A DNA stretch of 64,000 bases from Glycomyces fuscus (GTDB lineage: Bacteria; Actinomycetota; Actinomycetes; Streptosporangiales; Streptosporangiaceae): contig NYMS01000001.1 of the NCBI GenBank assembly GCA_002529455.1, positions 1-64,000 of the forward strand, read 5' to 3'. Positions 17,521 through 25,195 of this stretch are shown piece by piece (the first letter of the stretch is position 1; each line of letters begins with the position of its first letter). The notes under the pieces were generated by a model that saw only the letters and a list, made by a program, of their open reading frames with translations, was not told the DNA's origin and ran no database searches. Made by a program: the position numbers and the translations under genes.

Positions 17521-17958
17521 TCAGCCGACCGGCCCGGTGAACACCATCTCCTCGCCGTCGTGCCGGACGAGGATCCGCAGCTCCCCGCTCCCGGGCGCGA
17601 CGTCGCACTCCATCGGGAACGCGTAGGAGCCCGCCTCGGTCTCGCCGAGGGTGATCTCGCCCTCGGCGGCCCTCTCGACGCCCCCCGACTCGCACACGGT
17701 CTCGAACTCGCCGAAACCGAGCACCCGCCGCAGGTCCGGTACCTCCACCTCCACGGTGAAGGCCGCCCGATCCTCCTCGGGGAAGGAGACGTCGTCGACG
17801 GTGTAGACGACGTCGGCCTCCCCGAAGTACTCGTTCTCGTAGGCGCCGACGGGGTGGGGGACCCGGTACGACTCCTCGAACGTCTGCGGCTCCTGTGCCG
17901 CGCATCCGAGCACGGACAGGACGAGGGCGGACGCCAGGGGGAGAAGAGGGGTACGCAT
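17521..17958 (-). CDS. Small lipoprotein of unknown function
   Basis: 145 residues. A basic start, hydrophobic core and LSVLGC lipobox (Cys near residue 19) predict export and lipid anchoring. The mature part is acidic and mostly beta-strand-like, with Cys pairs (ETVCES, PMECDV) that could form a disulphide. No family recognised. The ATG at 17958 is favoured over the in-frame GTG at 17964 because TAGTCT (17965-17970) is 6 bases upstream, which places transcription start on the ATG itself. Confidence 0.7.
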   Translation of the reverse strand: MRTPLLPLASALVLSVLGCAAQEPQTFEESYRVPHPVGAYENEYFGEADVVYTVDDVSFPEEDRAAFTVEVEVPDLRRVLGFGEFETVCESGGVERAAEGEITLGETEAGSYAFPMECDVAPGSGELRILVRHDGEEMVFTGPVG

Positions 17959-18042
17959 GCGCACAGACTAGACCGGAACCCGTCCGCGCCGACGGCCGGC
18001 CGTCGGCGCGGACGGGCGTGCGCGCAGGCGGTGTCGGCGGCC

Positions 18043-18843
18043 TCAGCCCTCCAGCGCGTGGAACACCTCCAGCCACTGCTCCGGAGCCACGTGCCCGACG
18101 GGGGCGTTCGGCGCGACCCGGGCCCGGTCCAGTGCCCGCTCCACCCGCCGGGCGGGGTGGGCGCGGCGCAGTGACGCGCCCAGCGACCCGCCCGCACCCC
18201 CGAACCCCAGCTCGACCAGGCGCCGGTAGCCGTTCATCCGCCCCGGTTCCACCAGGGGCGTCCGGCGCCTGCGCAGCACCAGGATGCCCGAATCCACCCG
18301 GGGCACCGGCCGGAACCGCTGCCGGTCGATCCGCCCGGCCAGCGACCACGACCACTCCGGCCAGGTCAGCACCGTCAGACGGCTCCACCGCCCGAACCCG
18401 CCGGTGCGCTTGCGCGCGTACTCCAGCTGGGTGACGAGGGTGGCGGAGGCCAGGCCCCGCGCGTCCAGGCACCAGCGCACGATGTCGGCGGTGCGCGCGT
18501 AGGGGATGTTGCCCACCAGGTGGAACTCACCCCGCGGCGGGCGCACCCGGGTGAAGTCGGCCCGCACCACCCGCACCCCGCTCGCGGGGTCGCGGTAGCG
18601 CGCGGAGAGCCGTTCGGCCAGGCGCGGGTCGATCTCGTAGGCCAGGACGCGGCGGGCGGCCGGGGCCAGGAATCGGGTGAGGGCGCCCTCACCCGGCCCC
18701 ACCTCCACCACCAGGTCGGCCGGGCCGATCCCGGACACCGCCACCACGCGGCGGGCGGCGCCCGGGTCGGCGAGGAAGTTCTGGGAGAAGCGGCGCCGGT
18801 TGTCACCGGCACCCGTGTGACGTGAGCGTTCGGTACGTGCCAC
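18043..18843 (-). CDS. Erm-type 23S rRNA adenine-N6 methyltransferase
   Basis: 266 residues. RRRFSQNFLADP at the N-terminus, SAM motif VVEVGPGEGALT (near 50), YEIDPRLAERL, and the catalytic LVGNIPYART motif (near 120) match actinomycete Erm methyltransferases, which modify A2058 of 23S rRNA and give macrolide-lincosamide-streptogramin B resistance. KsgA housekeeping dimethylases are close relatives, but the RRRFSQNFL start and basic C-terminus favour Erm. GTG at 18843. Upstream lie ~370 bases of leader, a GC hairpin and a 32-codon leaderless reading frame, so translation-linked attenuation is plausible. Codon use matches the neighbours, suggesting an old resident gene. Confidence 0.85.
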   Translation of the reverse strand: MARTERSRHTGAGDNRRRFSQNFLADPGAARRVVAVSGIGPADLVVEVGPGEGALTRFLAPAARRVLAYEIDPRLAERLSARYRDPASGVRVVRADFTRVRPPRGEFHLVGNIPYARTADIVRWCLDARGLASATLVTQLEYARKRTGGFGRWSRLTVLTWPEWSWSLAGRIDRQRFRPVPRVDSGILVLRRRRTPLVEPGRMNGYRRLVELGFGGAGGSLGASLRRAHPARRVERALDRARVAPNAPVGHVAPEQWLEVFHALEG

Positions 18844-19041
18844 GGAAGGTCCGTTCCAGCCACCCTGCGGTGGCCGACGAGGACGGGCGGCACGGACGGG
18901 CGCGCCACACGGCGCGCGACAACGCGAAAGGAGGTCCGGGCAGCCCGTCCGAGGGAAGAAGGGACGCGACTGTGCCTGGACCGGAGGGTCACACGGGAAG
19001 GAGGAGGTGTCGTCCGTGGCCGTCGCCGAGCCGACCGCCGT

Positions 19042-19065
19042 GCGGGCGCGCGTGGGCGCGCCCGC
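19042..19065 (-). promoter_or_regulatory. GC hairpin in the erm leader (candidate attenuator)
   Basis: Perfect 10-base stem GCGGGCGCGC/GCGCGCCCGC with a 4-base loop, between the candidate leader peptide (19212-19310) and the erm start (18843). It could pause or terminate transcription; no T-tract follows. The rest of 18844-19211 shows no gene. Confidence 0.4.
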
Positions 19066-19211
19066 GCCAACGGCGGCGGACGGCGCACCCCTCCCCACAC
19101 CGTCCGGACACGCGGTGGGGGACGCGCGCGAAGCGGAGGGAGGAAGGGGCGGGGCTCCCGGCGGGCCGGACGGACCCCGTGGGCGGGGTTCGCGGCGGCC
19201 GGGACGGCGGA

Positions 19212-19310
19212 CTACCGGCCCAGGTACGGGGACCGGGGCCGGACGACATGGGTGTGGCAGCTCACCGGCCAGGCGTGGGCCCGGCTGATGATCGCCTGGA
19301 AGCAGCACAT
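19212..19310 (-). CDS. Candidate leader peptide of the erm gene (32 codons)
   Basis: A short reading frame starting MCCFQAIISR and ending in TAG, too short for routine gene calling. Its ATG lies 7 bases after a -10 box TAGGTT with an -35 TTGCCG 18 bases further up, so it would be the very first codon of the erm transcript. Leaderless upstream reading frames of this kind are known to sense ribosome-targeting antibiotics in front of actinobacterial resistance genes. Coding cannot be proved from sequence; conservation in related genomes is the key test. Confidence 0.4.
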   Translation of the reverse strand: MCCFQAIISRAHAWPVSCHTHVVRPRSPYLGR

Positions 19311-19317
19311 GGCGACC

Positions 19318-19347
19318 AACCTAGGAGCACTCCCGCGGCGGCGGCAA
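19318..19347 (-). promoter_or_regulatory. Promoter driving the erm leader
   Basis: Minus strand: -35 TTGCCG (19342-19347), 18-base spacer, -10 TAGGTT (19318-19323). A GGGAAAACC stretch lies just upstream of the -35, where WhiB7-dependent promoters carry an A/T-rich element. WhiB7 control is therefore possible but unproven. Confidence 0.45.
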
Positions 19348-19420
19348 CCGGTTTTCCCGGCGGTGGGCCCGCCCGAAAAGGGTTCGCCCCGCCCGGGCCG
19401 ACCACGCCATACTCGCCCCC

Positions 19421-20119
19421 ATGCCCGACTTCGCGGACTTCGACACCCGCCACTACCGCACCGTTGACGTGACCACCGGCTACGACGGCTGGTCCGGCAC
19501 CTACGAGGACTCCGTCCTGGACGCCATGGACCTGGCCCTCCTGGACGGCCTCACCGTCCCCGACTGGTCGGCCGTCGCCCGCGCGGCCGACCTGGGCTGC
19601 GGTACCGGCCGCACCGGTTCGTGGCTGCGCGGCCGCGGGGCCGGGCGCGTGGACGGCGTCGACCTCAGCTCCGGCATGTTGGCGCTGGCCGAGAGGCGCG
19701 GCGCCCACGACAGCCTCACCCGGGGCGACGTGCGCGACACGGGCCTGCCCGGCGCCGCCTACGACCTGGTCATCGCCTCCCTGATCGACGAGCACCTGCC
19801 GGACCTGGCGCCCTTCTACACCGAGGCCCGGAGGCTCGTCCGGCCCGGGGGGACGTGCGTGCTGGTCGCCTACCACCCGCAGTTCTCGATGGTCTCGGGG
19901 ATGCCGACCCACTACACCGACGCCTCCGGCGAGGACATCGCCATCGCCACCCACGTCCACCTCATCAGCGACCACGTCCGCGCCGCCTCGGCCGCGGGGT
20001 GGCGGCTGGCCGAGATGGCGGAGGGCACCGTGGACGACACCTGGGTGGCGGCCAAGCCCAGGTGGGAGAGGTTCCGGGGCCACCCGATCTCGGCGGCCTT
20101 CGTGTGGAGCGCGTCCTAG
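19421..20119 (+). CDS. Class I SAM-dependent methyltransferase
   Basis: 232 residues, cytosolic, a single Rossmann-type methyltransferase domain: ADLGCGTGRTG (motif I, near 51), VDGVDLSSGMLALA (motif II) and a RLVRPGG post-motif. Substrate unknown; small-molecule type by similarity to ubiE-like enzymes. The ATG at 19421 is 7 bases after CATACT (19408-19413), implying a leaderless message. Divergent from the erm leader promoter, with under 100 bases between the two promoters. Confidence 0.85.
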   Translation: MPDFADFDTRHYRTVDVTTGYDGWSGTYEDSVLDAMDLALLDGLTVPDWSAVARAADLGCGTGRTGSWLRGRGAGRVDGVDLSSGMLALAERRGAHDSLTRGDVRDTGLPGAAYDLVIASLIDEHLPDLAPFYTEARRLVRPGGTCVLVAYHPQFSMVSGMPTHYTDASGEDIAIATHVHLISDHVRAASAAGWRLAEMAEGTVDDTWVAAKPRWERFRGHPISAAFVWSAS

Positions 20120-20305
20120 CCCCGACGTCCTGGCCCCGACTCCGGCGGGCCCGGGGCGCCGGGGTGCGCTCGCGTCCACGGGGCGGGGCGGAGGGCGGGT
20201 AGGGGCCTGTACGCCACGTTCGCTGAGGGTGGCTCCCGGGCGGAAGGCGTGGGCGGGTCCGCGGGCGTCGCGTCCGTGGGGGCGGCTGGTGGCGCGAGGC
20301 CTCCG

Positions 20306-21067
20306 TCAGCGCAGCAGCGCCTCCCGCCACAGCTGGCGGTTGCGCTCGACGTACTCCGACGCCGGTCCCCAGTGGTCGGCGTGCCCCTCCGCGTGCAGGC
20401 GTGCCCACGGCTGCTCACCCGTCCGCGCGCCCTCCGTCAGCAGGTCGTACATGCCGCGCACGCGCCCCAGGACCGCGTCGGGCAGCTCACGGCGCTGGGC
20501 CCCGTCGCACCCGTACCCGTCGGCCAGGACGCGCAGCCGCCGCGCGTCGCTCCGGGGGTCCCCGCCCTCGTGCAGCGGCACGAACCCGTGCGCGGCGTAT
20601 CCGAGGTCGCCCATGCGCGTGCCCGGACCGGCGCAGTCCCAGTCGATGAAGGTCCAGGCGTCGCCGTCGCGCACCAGGTTCCACGGCGCCAGGTCGTTGT
20701 GGCAGACGAGCTCCTCGCGCTCGTGCGGGATGGGCACCTCCCACACCGGTTCCTCCCGGGGCCGGTACGCGGCGGTCAGGTCGTGGAGGCGGCGGATCGT
20801 CCCGCCCAGCCGACGCAGTTCCTCCTCCGTCATCGGCGCCATCCGGTCCGCCATCGTCCCCGGCACGTACCCGAGCACCTGGCGGCCCCGCTCGTCCCTG
20901 CCGACCACGGGAGGGGACGCCTCGTAGCCGCACTCACGCAGGTACGTGAGCAGGAGCAGCACGGAAGGGGAGGAGCGCCGCCACGGTTTGCGCACTGTCC
21001 GGCCCACGCGTACCACCTGGTCGGCGACGTTGCCGCCCTCCAGCACCTCTTCCTCAGGTGGGGTCAT
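20306..21067 (-). CDS. Aminoglycoside phosphotransferase (APH)-family protein
   Basis: 253 residues with a protein-kinase-like APH fold. The catalytic loop HNDLAPWNLV (HxDxxxxN, near 153) and the metal-binding FIDWDCAGPG (near 170) are intact; the N-terminal ATP lobe contains VVGRDERGRQVLGYVPG. The family includes antibiotic kinases, homoserine/choline kinases and many of unknown substrate. The ATG at 21067 begins the conserved part; further in-frame codons upstream run into the end of the insertion element. The decayed IS lies about 20 bases upstream, so the native promoter may have been displaced. Confidence 0.82.
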   Translation of the reverse strand: MTPPEEEVLEGGNVADQVVRVGRTVRKPWRRSSPSVLLLLTYLRECGYEASPPVVGRDERGRQVLGYVPGTMADRMAPMTEEELRRLGGTIRRLHDLTAAYRPREEPVWEVPIPHEREELVCHNDLAPWNLVRDGDAWTFIDWDCAGPGTRMGDLGYAAHGFVPLHEGGDPRSDARRLRVLADGYGCDGAQRRELPDAVLGRVRGMYDLLTEGARTGEQPWARLHAEGHADHWGPASEYVERNRQLWREALLR

Positions 21068-21087
21068 CTGTTTGTTGGGCGTGGATA

Positions 21088-21107
21088 CCCCGTCCTTCAG
21101 GGCGGGG
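21088..21107 (+). repeat. Left-end hairpin of the IS element
   Basis: CCCCGTCC-TTCA-GGGCGGGG: 8-base stem with one G-T pair. It precedes tnpB by about 80 bases. Confidence 0.75.
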
Positions 21108-21186
21108 AGGACACGCCCTCTCCTTCCTGTCGCTTTCTGTTGGATTCGCCTCACGCGATGGCAGGGTGGTCGCTACGGTGTGTGCC

Positions 21187-22242
21187 GTGACCAGCAAGAG
21201 CGTGAAGCGGGCGTTTCGGTACCGCTTCTATCCCACCGACGTGCAGGCGGCTGAGCTGTCGCGCACGTTCGGGTGCGTGCGCCTGGTCTACAACCGTGCT
21301 CTGGCCGAACGCACCGCCGCCTGGAACACCCAACAGCGGGGGCTCTCCTACACCGACTCCTCCGCGGCACTGACCGCCTGGAAGAGGACCGAGGAGCTGT
21401 CCTTCCTCGCCGAGGTCTCCTGCGTCCCGCTCCAGCAGACGCTGCGCCACCTGCACACGGCCTTCCGCAACTTCTTCGACCACGGTCACGGTGTCGCGGG
21501 ACGCGGCCGGACGCTGGTTCGTGTCCCTGCTGTGCGAGGACACCGTCGAGTCGGCTCCGGCTGTTAACAACGCGGTCGGCGTCGACGCCGGAATCACCTC
21601 CGTGGTGACCTTGTCGACTGGGGAGAAGGTGGCCAACCCCCGCCACGAGCGACGAGACCGAGCGAAGCTGGCCCGGGCGCAGCGAGCGCTGGCCCGCAAA
21701 CAGCCCGGTTCGGCCAACCGAGCCAAGGCGCGGCGCAAGGTGGCGCGGGTGCACGCCCGCATCACCGACCGGCGTCGGGATTTCCTGCACAAGCTCACTA
21801 CTCGACTCGTCCGCGAGAACCAAGCGGTCGTGATCGAGGACCTGGCCGTGCGCAACCTGGTCAAGAACAGGAGGCTGTCCCGGGCGATCTCGGATGTGTC
21901 CTGGCGTGAGCTGCGCACCATGCTGGAGTACAAGTGCGCCTGGTACGGACGCGATCTGGTCGTGGTGGACCGTCCTCCAAGGCGTGCTCGACGCCCGGGT
22001 GCGCCTACGTGCACGCCTTGTTGCCGCTGAACGTCCGGACATGGACGTGCCCCCGGTGCGGGGTGGTCCACGACCGCGATGTGAACGCGGCGAACAATCT
22101 CGAAGCCGCCGGGCTGGCGGTGTTGGCCTGTGGAGCTGCTGTGAGACCTCAACGGGAGTCCTCCCGGACGGGGCGACCGGCGATGAAGCAGGAAGGCCAC
22201 GGGGTGACCCGTGACGAGGCCCTGGCCTCGAACCACCGGTAG
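21187..22242 (+). pseudogene. tnpB: Broken tnpB (OrfB) RNA-guided nuclease-like gene
   Basis: From GTG 21187 (RYRFYPTDVQAAELSRTFG, the family N-terminus), the frame is intact up to FRNFF near 21477. It then continues in another frame from TVTVSRDAAGRWF to VVVDR near 21970, and returns to the first frame at SSKACSTPGC through to the TAG at 22242. Compared with intact TnpB, roughly 50 residues are missing at the first break and about three at the second. All RuvC landmarks remain as sequence: Asp in VGVDAGITS, Glu in VVIEDLAV and Asp in HDRDVNAANN, plus two CxxC-type zinc pairs. No single protein can be made, so it is called a pseudogene. Confidence 0.88.
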
Positions 22243-22255
22243 GCGGTTCCGGAAT

Positions 22256-22275
22256 CTCCTGCCTTCAGGCAGGAG
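22256..22275 (+). repeat. Right-end hairpin of the IS element
   Basis: CTCCTGCC-TTCA-GGCAGGAG: perfect 8-base stem with the same TTCA loop as the left end but a different stem sequence. Confidence 0.8.
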
Positions 22276-22329
22276 AGGAAGTCAAGGTCCCCCATGCTCC
22301 ACCGCGCGGTCGGGGGAGTCCACCGGTTT

Positions 22330-23622
22330 TCACCGGTCCCCGGGGGCTTGCCGGCTCTCGTCGGCCCGGTGCTCCGCTGCGGCCAGGGCCGCGTCGTCCA
22401 ACCTGGCCAGCCCGGCGAGCAGTCCCAGACACAGTAGCCCCATGGAGGCGAACACCCAGGTCAGGCCGAGGAACTCCGCGAGGAGGCCGCCCGTGGCGGC
22501 GCCCAGCGGCATGGTGCCCCAGGCCAGCAGACGGTAGGCGCTGTTCACCCGGCCGAGCAGGGGGTCGGGGGTGATCCGCTGGCGCAGCGACACCGTGACC
22601 ACGTTCCACACCGCGATCCCCAGCCCGCCCGTGAAGAAGCCCGCCGCGACCAGGACGGGGTCGGCGGTCACCGCGGGCAGGCCCACGAGCACGGCGAAGG
22701 TCAGCACGCAGGCCCGCAGCGCCCGGGTGCGTCCCAGCAGCCGCTCGATCCGCCCGGCGCACAGGGCGCCCACCACGCTGCCCGCGGCGACAGCGGTCAT
22801 GAGCAGGCCGTAGGCGGGCTCGGACAGGCCCATGGGCGAGTCCGGACCCACCGCGAAGAGCACGAAGACGGTGAAGGCCGCGTTGCTGGCGAAGTTGCTG
22901 GCGCCCACCATCGCCGCGAACGAGCGCAGGATCCGGTCGCGCCACAGGAAGCGCAGCCCCTCGGCGATGTCGGCGCGCAGGGTGGCGGGCGCGGCCCGCG
23001 CGGTCCGGAACCGGCCGCGCACCAGCAGCAGCGCGCCCACCGCGACCAGCCACAGCGCCGCCGGAGCGGTGAAGGCCGCCGCCGCGCCCACCGCCACCAG
23101 CAGGCCGCCCAGGGGAGGCCCGAGGAACTGGTTCGCGGTCAGTTCGGCGGCGTGCAGTCGCCCGTTGGCCCGGGGGAGCCGGTCGCGGCCGACCACCTGC
23201 GGCAGGATCGACTGGGCCGAGGTGTCGTAGAGGGTCTCGGTGACCCCGATGCACAGCGCCACCGCGTACAGCAGCCAGACCGAGCCCAGGTCCAGGGCCA
23301 GGGACAGCGCCAGGACGCCGAGCAGCAGTGCCCGGGCGAGGTTGGCGCCGAGCATCGTCCGGCGCCGGTCGAGCCGGTCGGCCAGGGCGCCCGCCGGGAG
23401 CGCGAAGAACAGCCACGGGAGGGTCAGCGCGAACGTCACCCCGGCGATGAGGGTGGGGGAGTCGGTGAAGCGCAGCGCCACCAGCGGCAGCGCCGTCTTC
23501 AGGACGCCGTCGGCGAGGTTGGACAGGGCGGAGGAGGTCCACAGGTTCCAGAAGGCGGCGCCCATCGGCGCGGGGCGCGGCGTCGGCGGGGGAGCGGCGT
23601 CCAGGGGAGTGTCGTCCGTCAT
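22330..23622 (-). CDS. MFS transporter, probable drug or metabolite exporter
   Basis: 430 residues with about 12 hydrophobic segments in two six-helix halves. An MFS_3/enterobactin-exporter-like pattern is seen: NLWTSSALSNLADGVLKTALPLVAL at the start of helix 1, ALADRLDRRR in the loop 2-3 signature, and ITPDPLLGRVNSAYR in the second half. Such carriers export siderophores, drugs or metabolites. The ATG at 23622 is set by a textbook promoter whose -10 ends 7 bases upstream, so the message is leaderless. Divergent from the ArsR-type regulator at 23708, with an inverted repeat over the exporter -35, so it is probably repressed by that protein. Confidence 0.86.
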   Translation of the reverse strand: MTDDTPLDAAPPPTPRPAPMGAAFWNLWTSSALSNLADGVLKTALPLVALRFTDSPTLIAGVTFALTLPWLFFALPAGALADRLDRRRTMLGANLARALLLGVLALSLALDLGSVWLLYAVALCIGVTETLYDTSAQSILPQVVGRDRLPRANGRLHAAELTANQFLGPPLGGLLVAVGAAAAFTAPAALWLVAVGALLLVRGRFRTARAAPATLRADIAEGLRFLWRDRILRSFAAMVGASNFASNAAFTVFVLFAVGPDSPMGLSEPAYGLLMTAVAAGSVVGALCAGRIERLLGRTRALRACVLTFAVLVGLPAVTADPVLVAAGFFTGGLGIAVWNVVTVSLRQRITPDPLLGRVNSAYRLLAWGTMPLGAATGGLLAEFLGLTWVFASMGLLCLGLLAGLARLDDAALAAAEHRADESRQAPGDR

Positions 23623-23629
23623 ACGATTG

Positions 23630-23663
23630 AGAATGGCAGATCGATCGAGAAAGCTCAATCGAT
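23630..23663 (-). promoter_or_regulatory. Exporter promoter with overlapping inverted-repeat operator
   Basis: Minus strand: -35 TTGAGC (23653-23658), 17-base spacer, -10 CATTCT (23630-23635), start codon 7 bases later. The dyad ATCGATCGAG-AAAG-CTCAATCGAT (23640-23663, 9 of 10 pairs) covers the -35 and most of the spacer. This is the position expected for a repressor site of the divergent ArsR-type regulator. Confidence 0.7.
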
Positions 23664-23707
23664 TTCGCGGAGCTCGACCGCGGCCCGACCGTTGTTACCC
23701 TCGGGCC

Positions 23708-24259
23708 ATGGCAGAACCGGAACAGAGCGGGGCCGCGCCCCGTCCGCGCAGGCGACGACCGGCCACGGTCCAGGAGGCCAAGGCCCTGGCCCACCCGCTG
23801 CGGGTGCGCATCCTGCGGCTCTGCCTGACCCGGGAGCTCACCAACAAGGAGCTGGCCGACCGTCTGGAGGTCACCCCGGGCACGGTCCTCTACCACGTCC
23901 GCCAGCTCGTGGACGCGGGCCTGCTGCTGCCCGGGTCCGTGCGCACCGGGGCCAGCGGCGCGCTGGAGAAGCCCTACCGGGCCACCGGGGAGACCTGGTG
24001 GCTGGACGGGCCCCTTCTGGACACCGACACCGGCTCGGCCGCCGCTCCGGTGGAGGCCTTCCAGCAGGAGCTGCGCGAGGCCGGACCGGAGTCGGTGCGC
24101 GTCTACGCGCGCTTCGTGCTGCACCTGTCCGACGAGGAGGTGGCGGAACTGGACCGCCGCATCGTCGCCGTCCTGGACGAGTACGTGGCCACCGACGCCC
24201 AGCGCGCGGACCGGCCCGCCTACGCCGGGGCGTTCCTGCTGCACCGACCCGCCGACTGA
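23708..24259 (+). CDS. ArsR-type winged-helix transcriptional regulator
   Basis: 183 residues. Residues ~20-90 form an ArsR-like helix-turn-helix: QEAKALAHPLRVRILRLCL, then ELTNKELADRLEVTPGTVLYHVRQLVDAGLL, followed by a wing ending in EKPYRATGETWW. The C-terminal ~90 residues resemble the effector part of HTH_20/YdfH-like regulators; no metal-binding Cys set is present, so a metal sensor is unlikely. The ATG at 23708 lies 85 bases from the divergent exporter, and it likely binds the inverted repeat 23640-23663 to control the exporter and perhaps itself. Confidence 0.85.
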   Translation: MAEPEQSGAAPRPRRRRPATVQEAKALAHPLRVRILRLCLTRELTNKELADRLEVTPGTVLYHVRQLVDAGLLLPGSVRTGASGALEKPYRATGETWWLDGPLLDTDTGSAAAPVEAFQQELREAGPESVRVYARFVLHLSDEEVAELDRRIVAVLDEYVATDAQRADRPAYAGAFLLHRPAD

Positions 24260-24282
24260 CCGCCGCGCGGGCCGCGCGGCGG
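24260..24282 (+). terminator. Hairpin terminator after the ArsR-type gene
   Basis: CCGCCGCGCG-GGC-CGCGCGGCGG: perfect 10-base stem directly after the stop codon, between two convergent genes. Confidence 0.7.
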
Positions 24283-24356
24283 CGGGTTCCGGGCCCGGCC
24301 CGGTGCCCGTCAGGTCCTGTGGCGGCCCCCGAACCCCTCCGGGCCGGGCCGCCGGG

Positions 24357-24929
24357 TCAGCGCCGGTGGATCTGCCGTCCGCTCAGCCTGCCGGGCGTGA
24401 TCCTCAGGACCTGGTCGCGCTCCCCCTCGGCCCAGGGCCGGGGCAGGCCGCCCTGCGGCAGGCGCGCCAGCTCGGCGGCGTCGCGGATCCACGCGCACGG
24501 CCCGCTGGCCAGCACGCTCCACCCCTCGCGGCGCTCCTCGTCGAGGCTGTCCACCTGGAAGGCGGCATACCCGCGCGCGTGGCGCATGATGGCCCCGGCC
24601 AGCGTGGAGCGGAACACGATGCCGCCGTCGACCATCGTGTAGTTCACCGGCAGGACTGTGGGCGCCGCGTCCCCCTCGATGGTGAAGGCCACGCGCCCGA
24701 TGTCGCGCGTGGCCAACAGGTTGAAGCAGGTCTGGCGCTCCAGGACGGTGAAGCTGGCCCCGTCGTCGCCCTCGATGATGTCGGCGCCCTCCAGCAGCTC
24801 CTGCTCGTCGGTGAGGCGGTCGGTCCTCGCGTACTCGTCGGACGGCCCCCGCTGCTCCGGCGGCGCGACCGGTCCCGTGGCCGACACCGGCGGCGGTTTC
24901 ATCCGGTCCGCGCCCTCTGATCCAGCCAT
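24357..24929 (-). CDS. Pyridoxamine 5'-phosphate oxidase-family (flavin split-barrel) protein
   Basis: 190 residues. An acidic, Pro-rich N-terminus of ~60 residues precedes a split-barrel domain: LLATRDIGRVAFTIEGDAAPTVLPVNYTMVDGGIVFRS, then GYAAFQVDSLDEERREGWSVLASG. This is the pattern of actinobacterial FMN- or F420-binding PNPOx-like proteins, most with unknown substrates. Cytosolic. The ATG at 24929 is preceded by GGGGGAG at 8 bases. It stands alone between the ArsR-type gene (convergent) and the divergent aldolase gene. Confidence 0.82.
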   Translation of the reverse strand: MAGSEGADRMKPPPVSATGPVAPPEQRGPSDEYARTDRLTDEQELLEGADIIEGDDGASFTVLERQTCFNLLATRDIGRVAFTIEGDAAPTVLPVNYTMVDGGIVFRSTLAGAIMRHARGYAAFQVDSLDEERREGWSVLASGPCAWIRDAAELARLPQGGLPRPWAEGERDQVLRITPGRLSGRQIHRR

Positions 24930-25129
24930 CGCTAGCTCCCCCGAGAAGAGTGCCCCCGTGTGCTCCCTCCGCCGTCGGCGCGGTTCGCGGGCCCGGGGAC
25001 GCGGCCCGCGCGTCGTCGGCGAAGGTCCCGCTCCCCGACTACCCCCCGGGGCGACCAGCGCAAACAGCCGGGAGGCCCCTCCCGGGCCGCAAGGGGCGGC
25101 CCGGGGCGTTCCCGGACGGGACGGGATGT

Positions 25130-25160
25130 TTGATTCCCCTGGGTATCGGTCAACTTACTT
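25130..25160 (+). promoter_or_regulatory. Promoter of the aldolase/dehydrogenase pair
   Basis: TTGATT (25130-25135) followed 19 bases later by TTACTT (25155-25160; CTTACT or TACTTA one base either side are alternatives), in the only A/T-rich patch of the gap. The leader is about 30 bases and ends in an AGGAGG ribosome-binding site before the TTG start. Confidence 0.5.
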
Positions 25161-25195
25161 AGGGTGAATGACCGGCGCCTGTCAGGAGGCACAGA

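Larger units (their letters stand above)
21086..22284 (+). mobile_element. Decayed IS200/IS605-type element (tnpB only)
   Basis: About 1.2 kb bounded by subterminal hairpins with identical TTCA loops (21088-21107 and 22256-22275), the usual end structure of IS605-group elements. The right end finishes GGAGAGGAAGTCAA. It contains one tnpB with two frame-breaking deletions and no tnpA. Such elements have no inverted-repeat ends or target duplication, so the exact edges are approximate. The guide (omega) RNA of TnpB elements would be read from the 3' end of tnpB through the right hairpin, but the broken gene argues it is inactive. Confidence 0.8.

Noticed and set aside
18043..18843. Housekeeping KsgA 16S rRNA dimethylase
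   Set aside because: The RRRFSQNFL start, NIPYART motif and basic tail fit Erm-type enzymes better, and there is no ksgA-type gene context.
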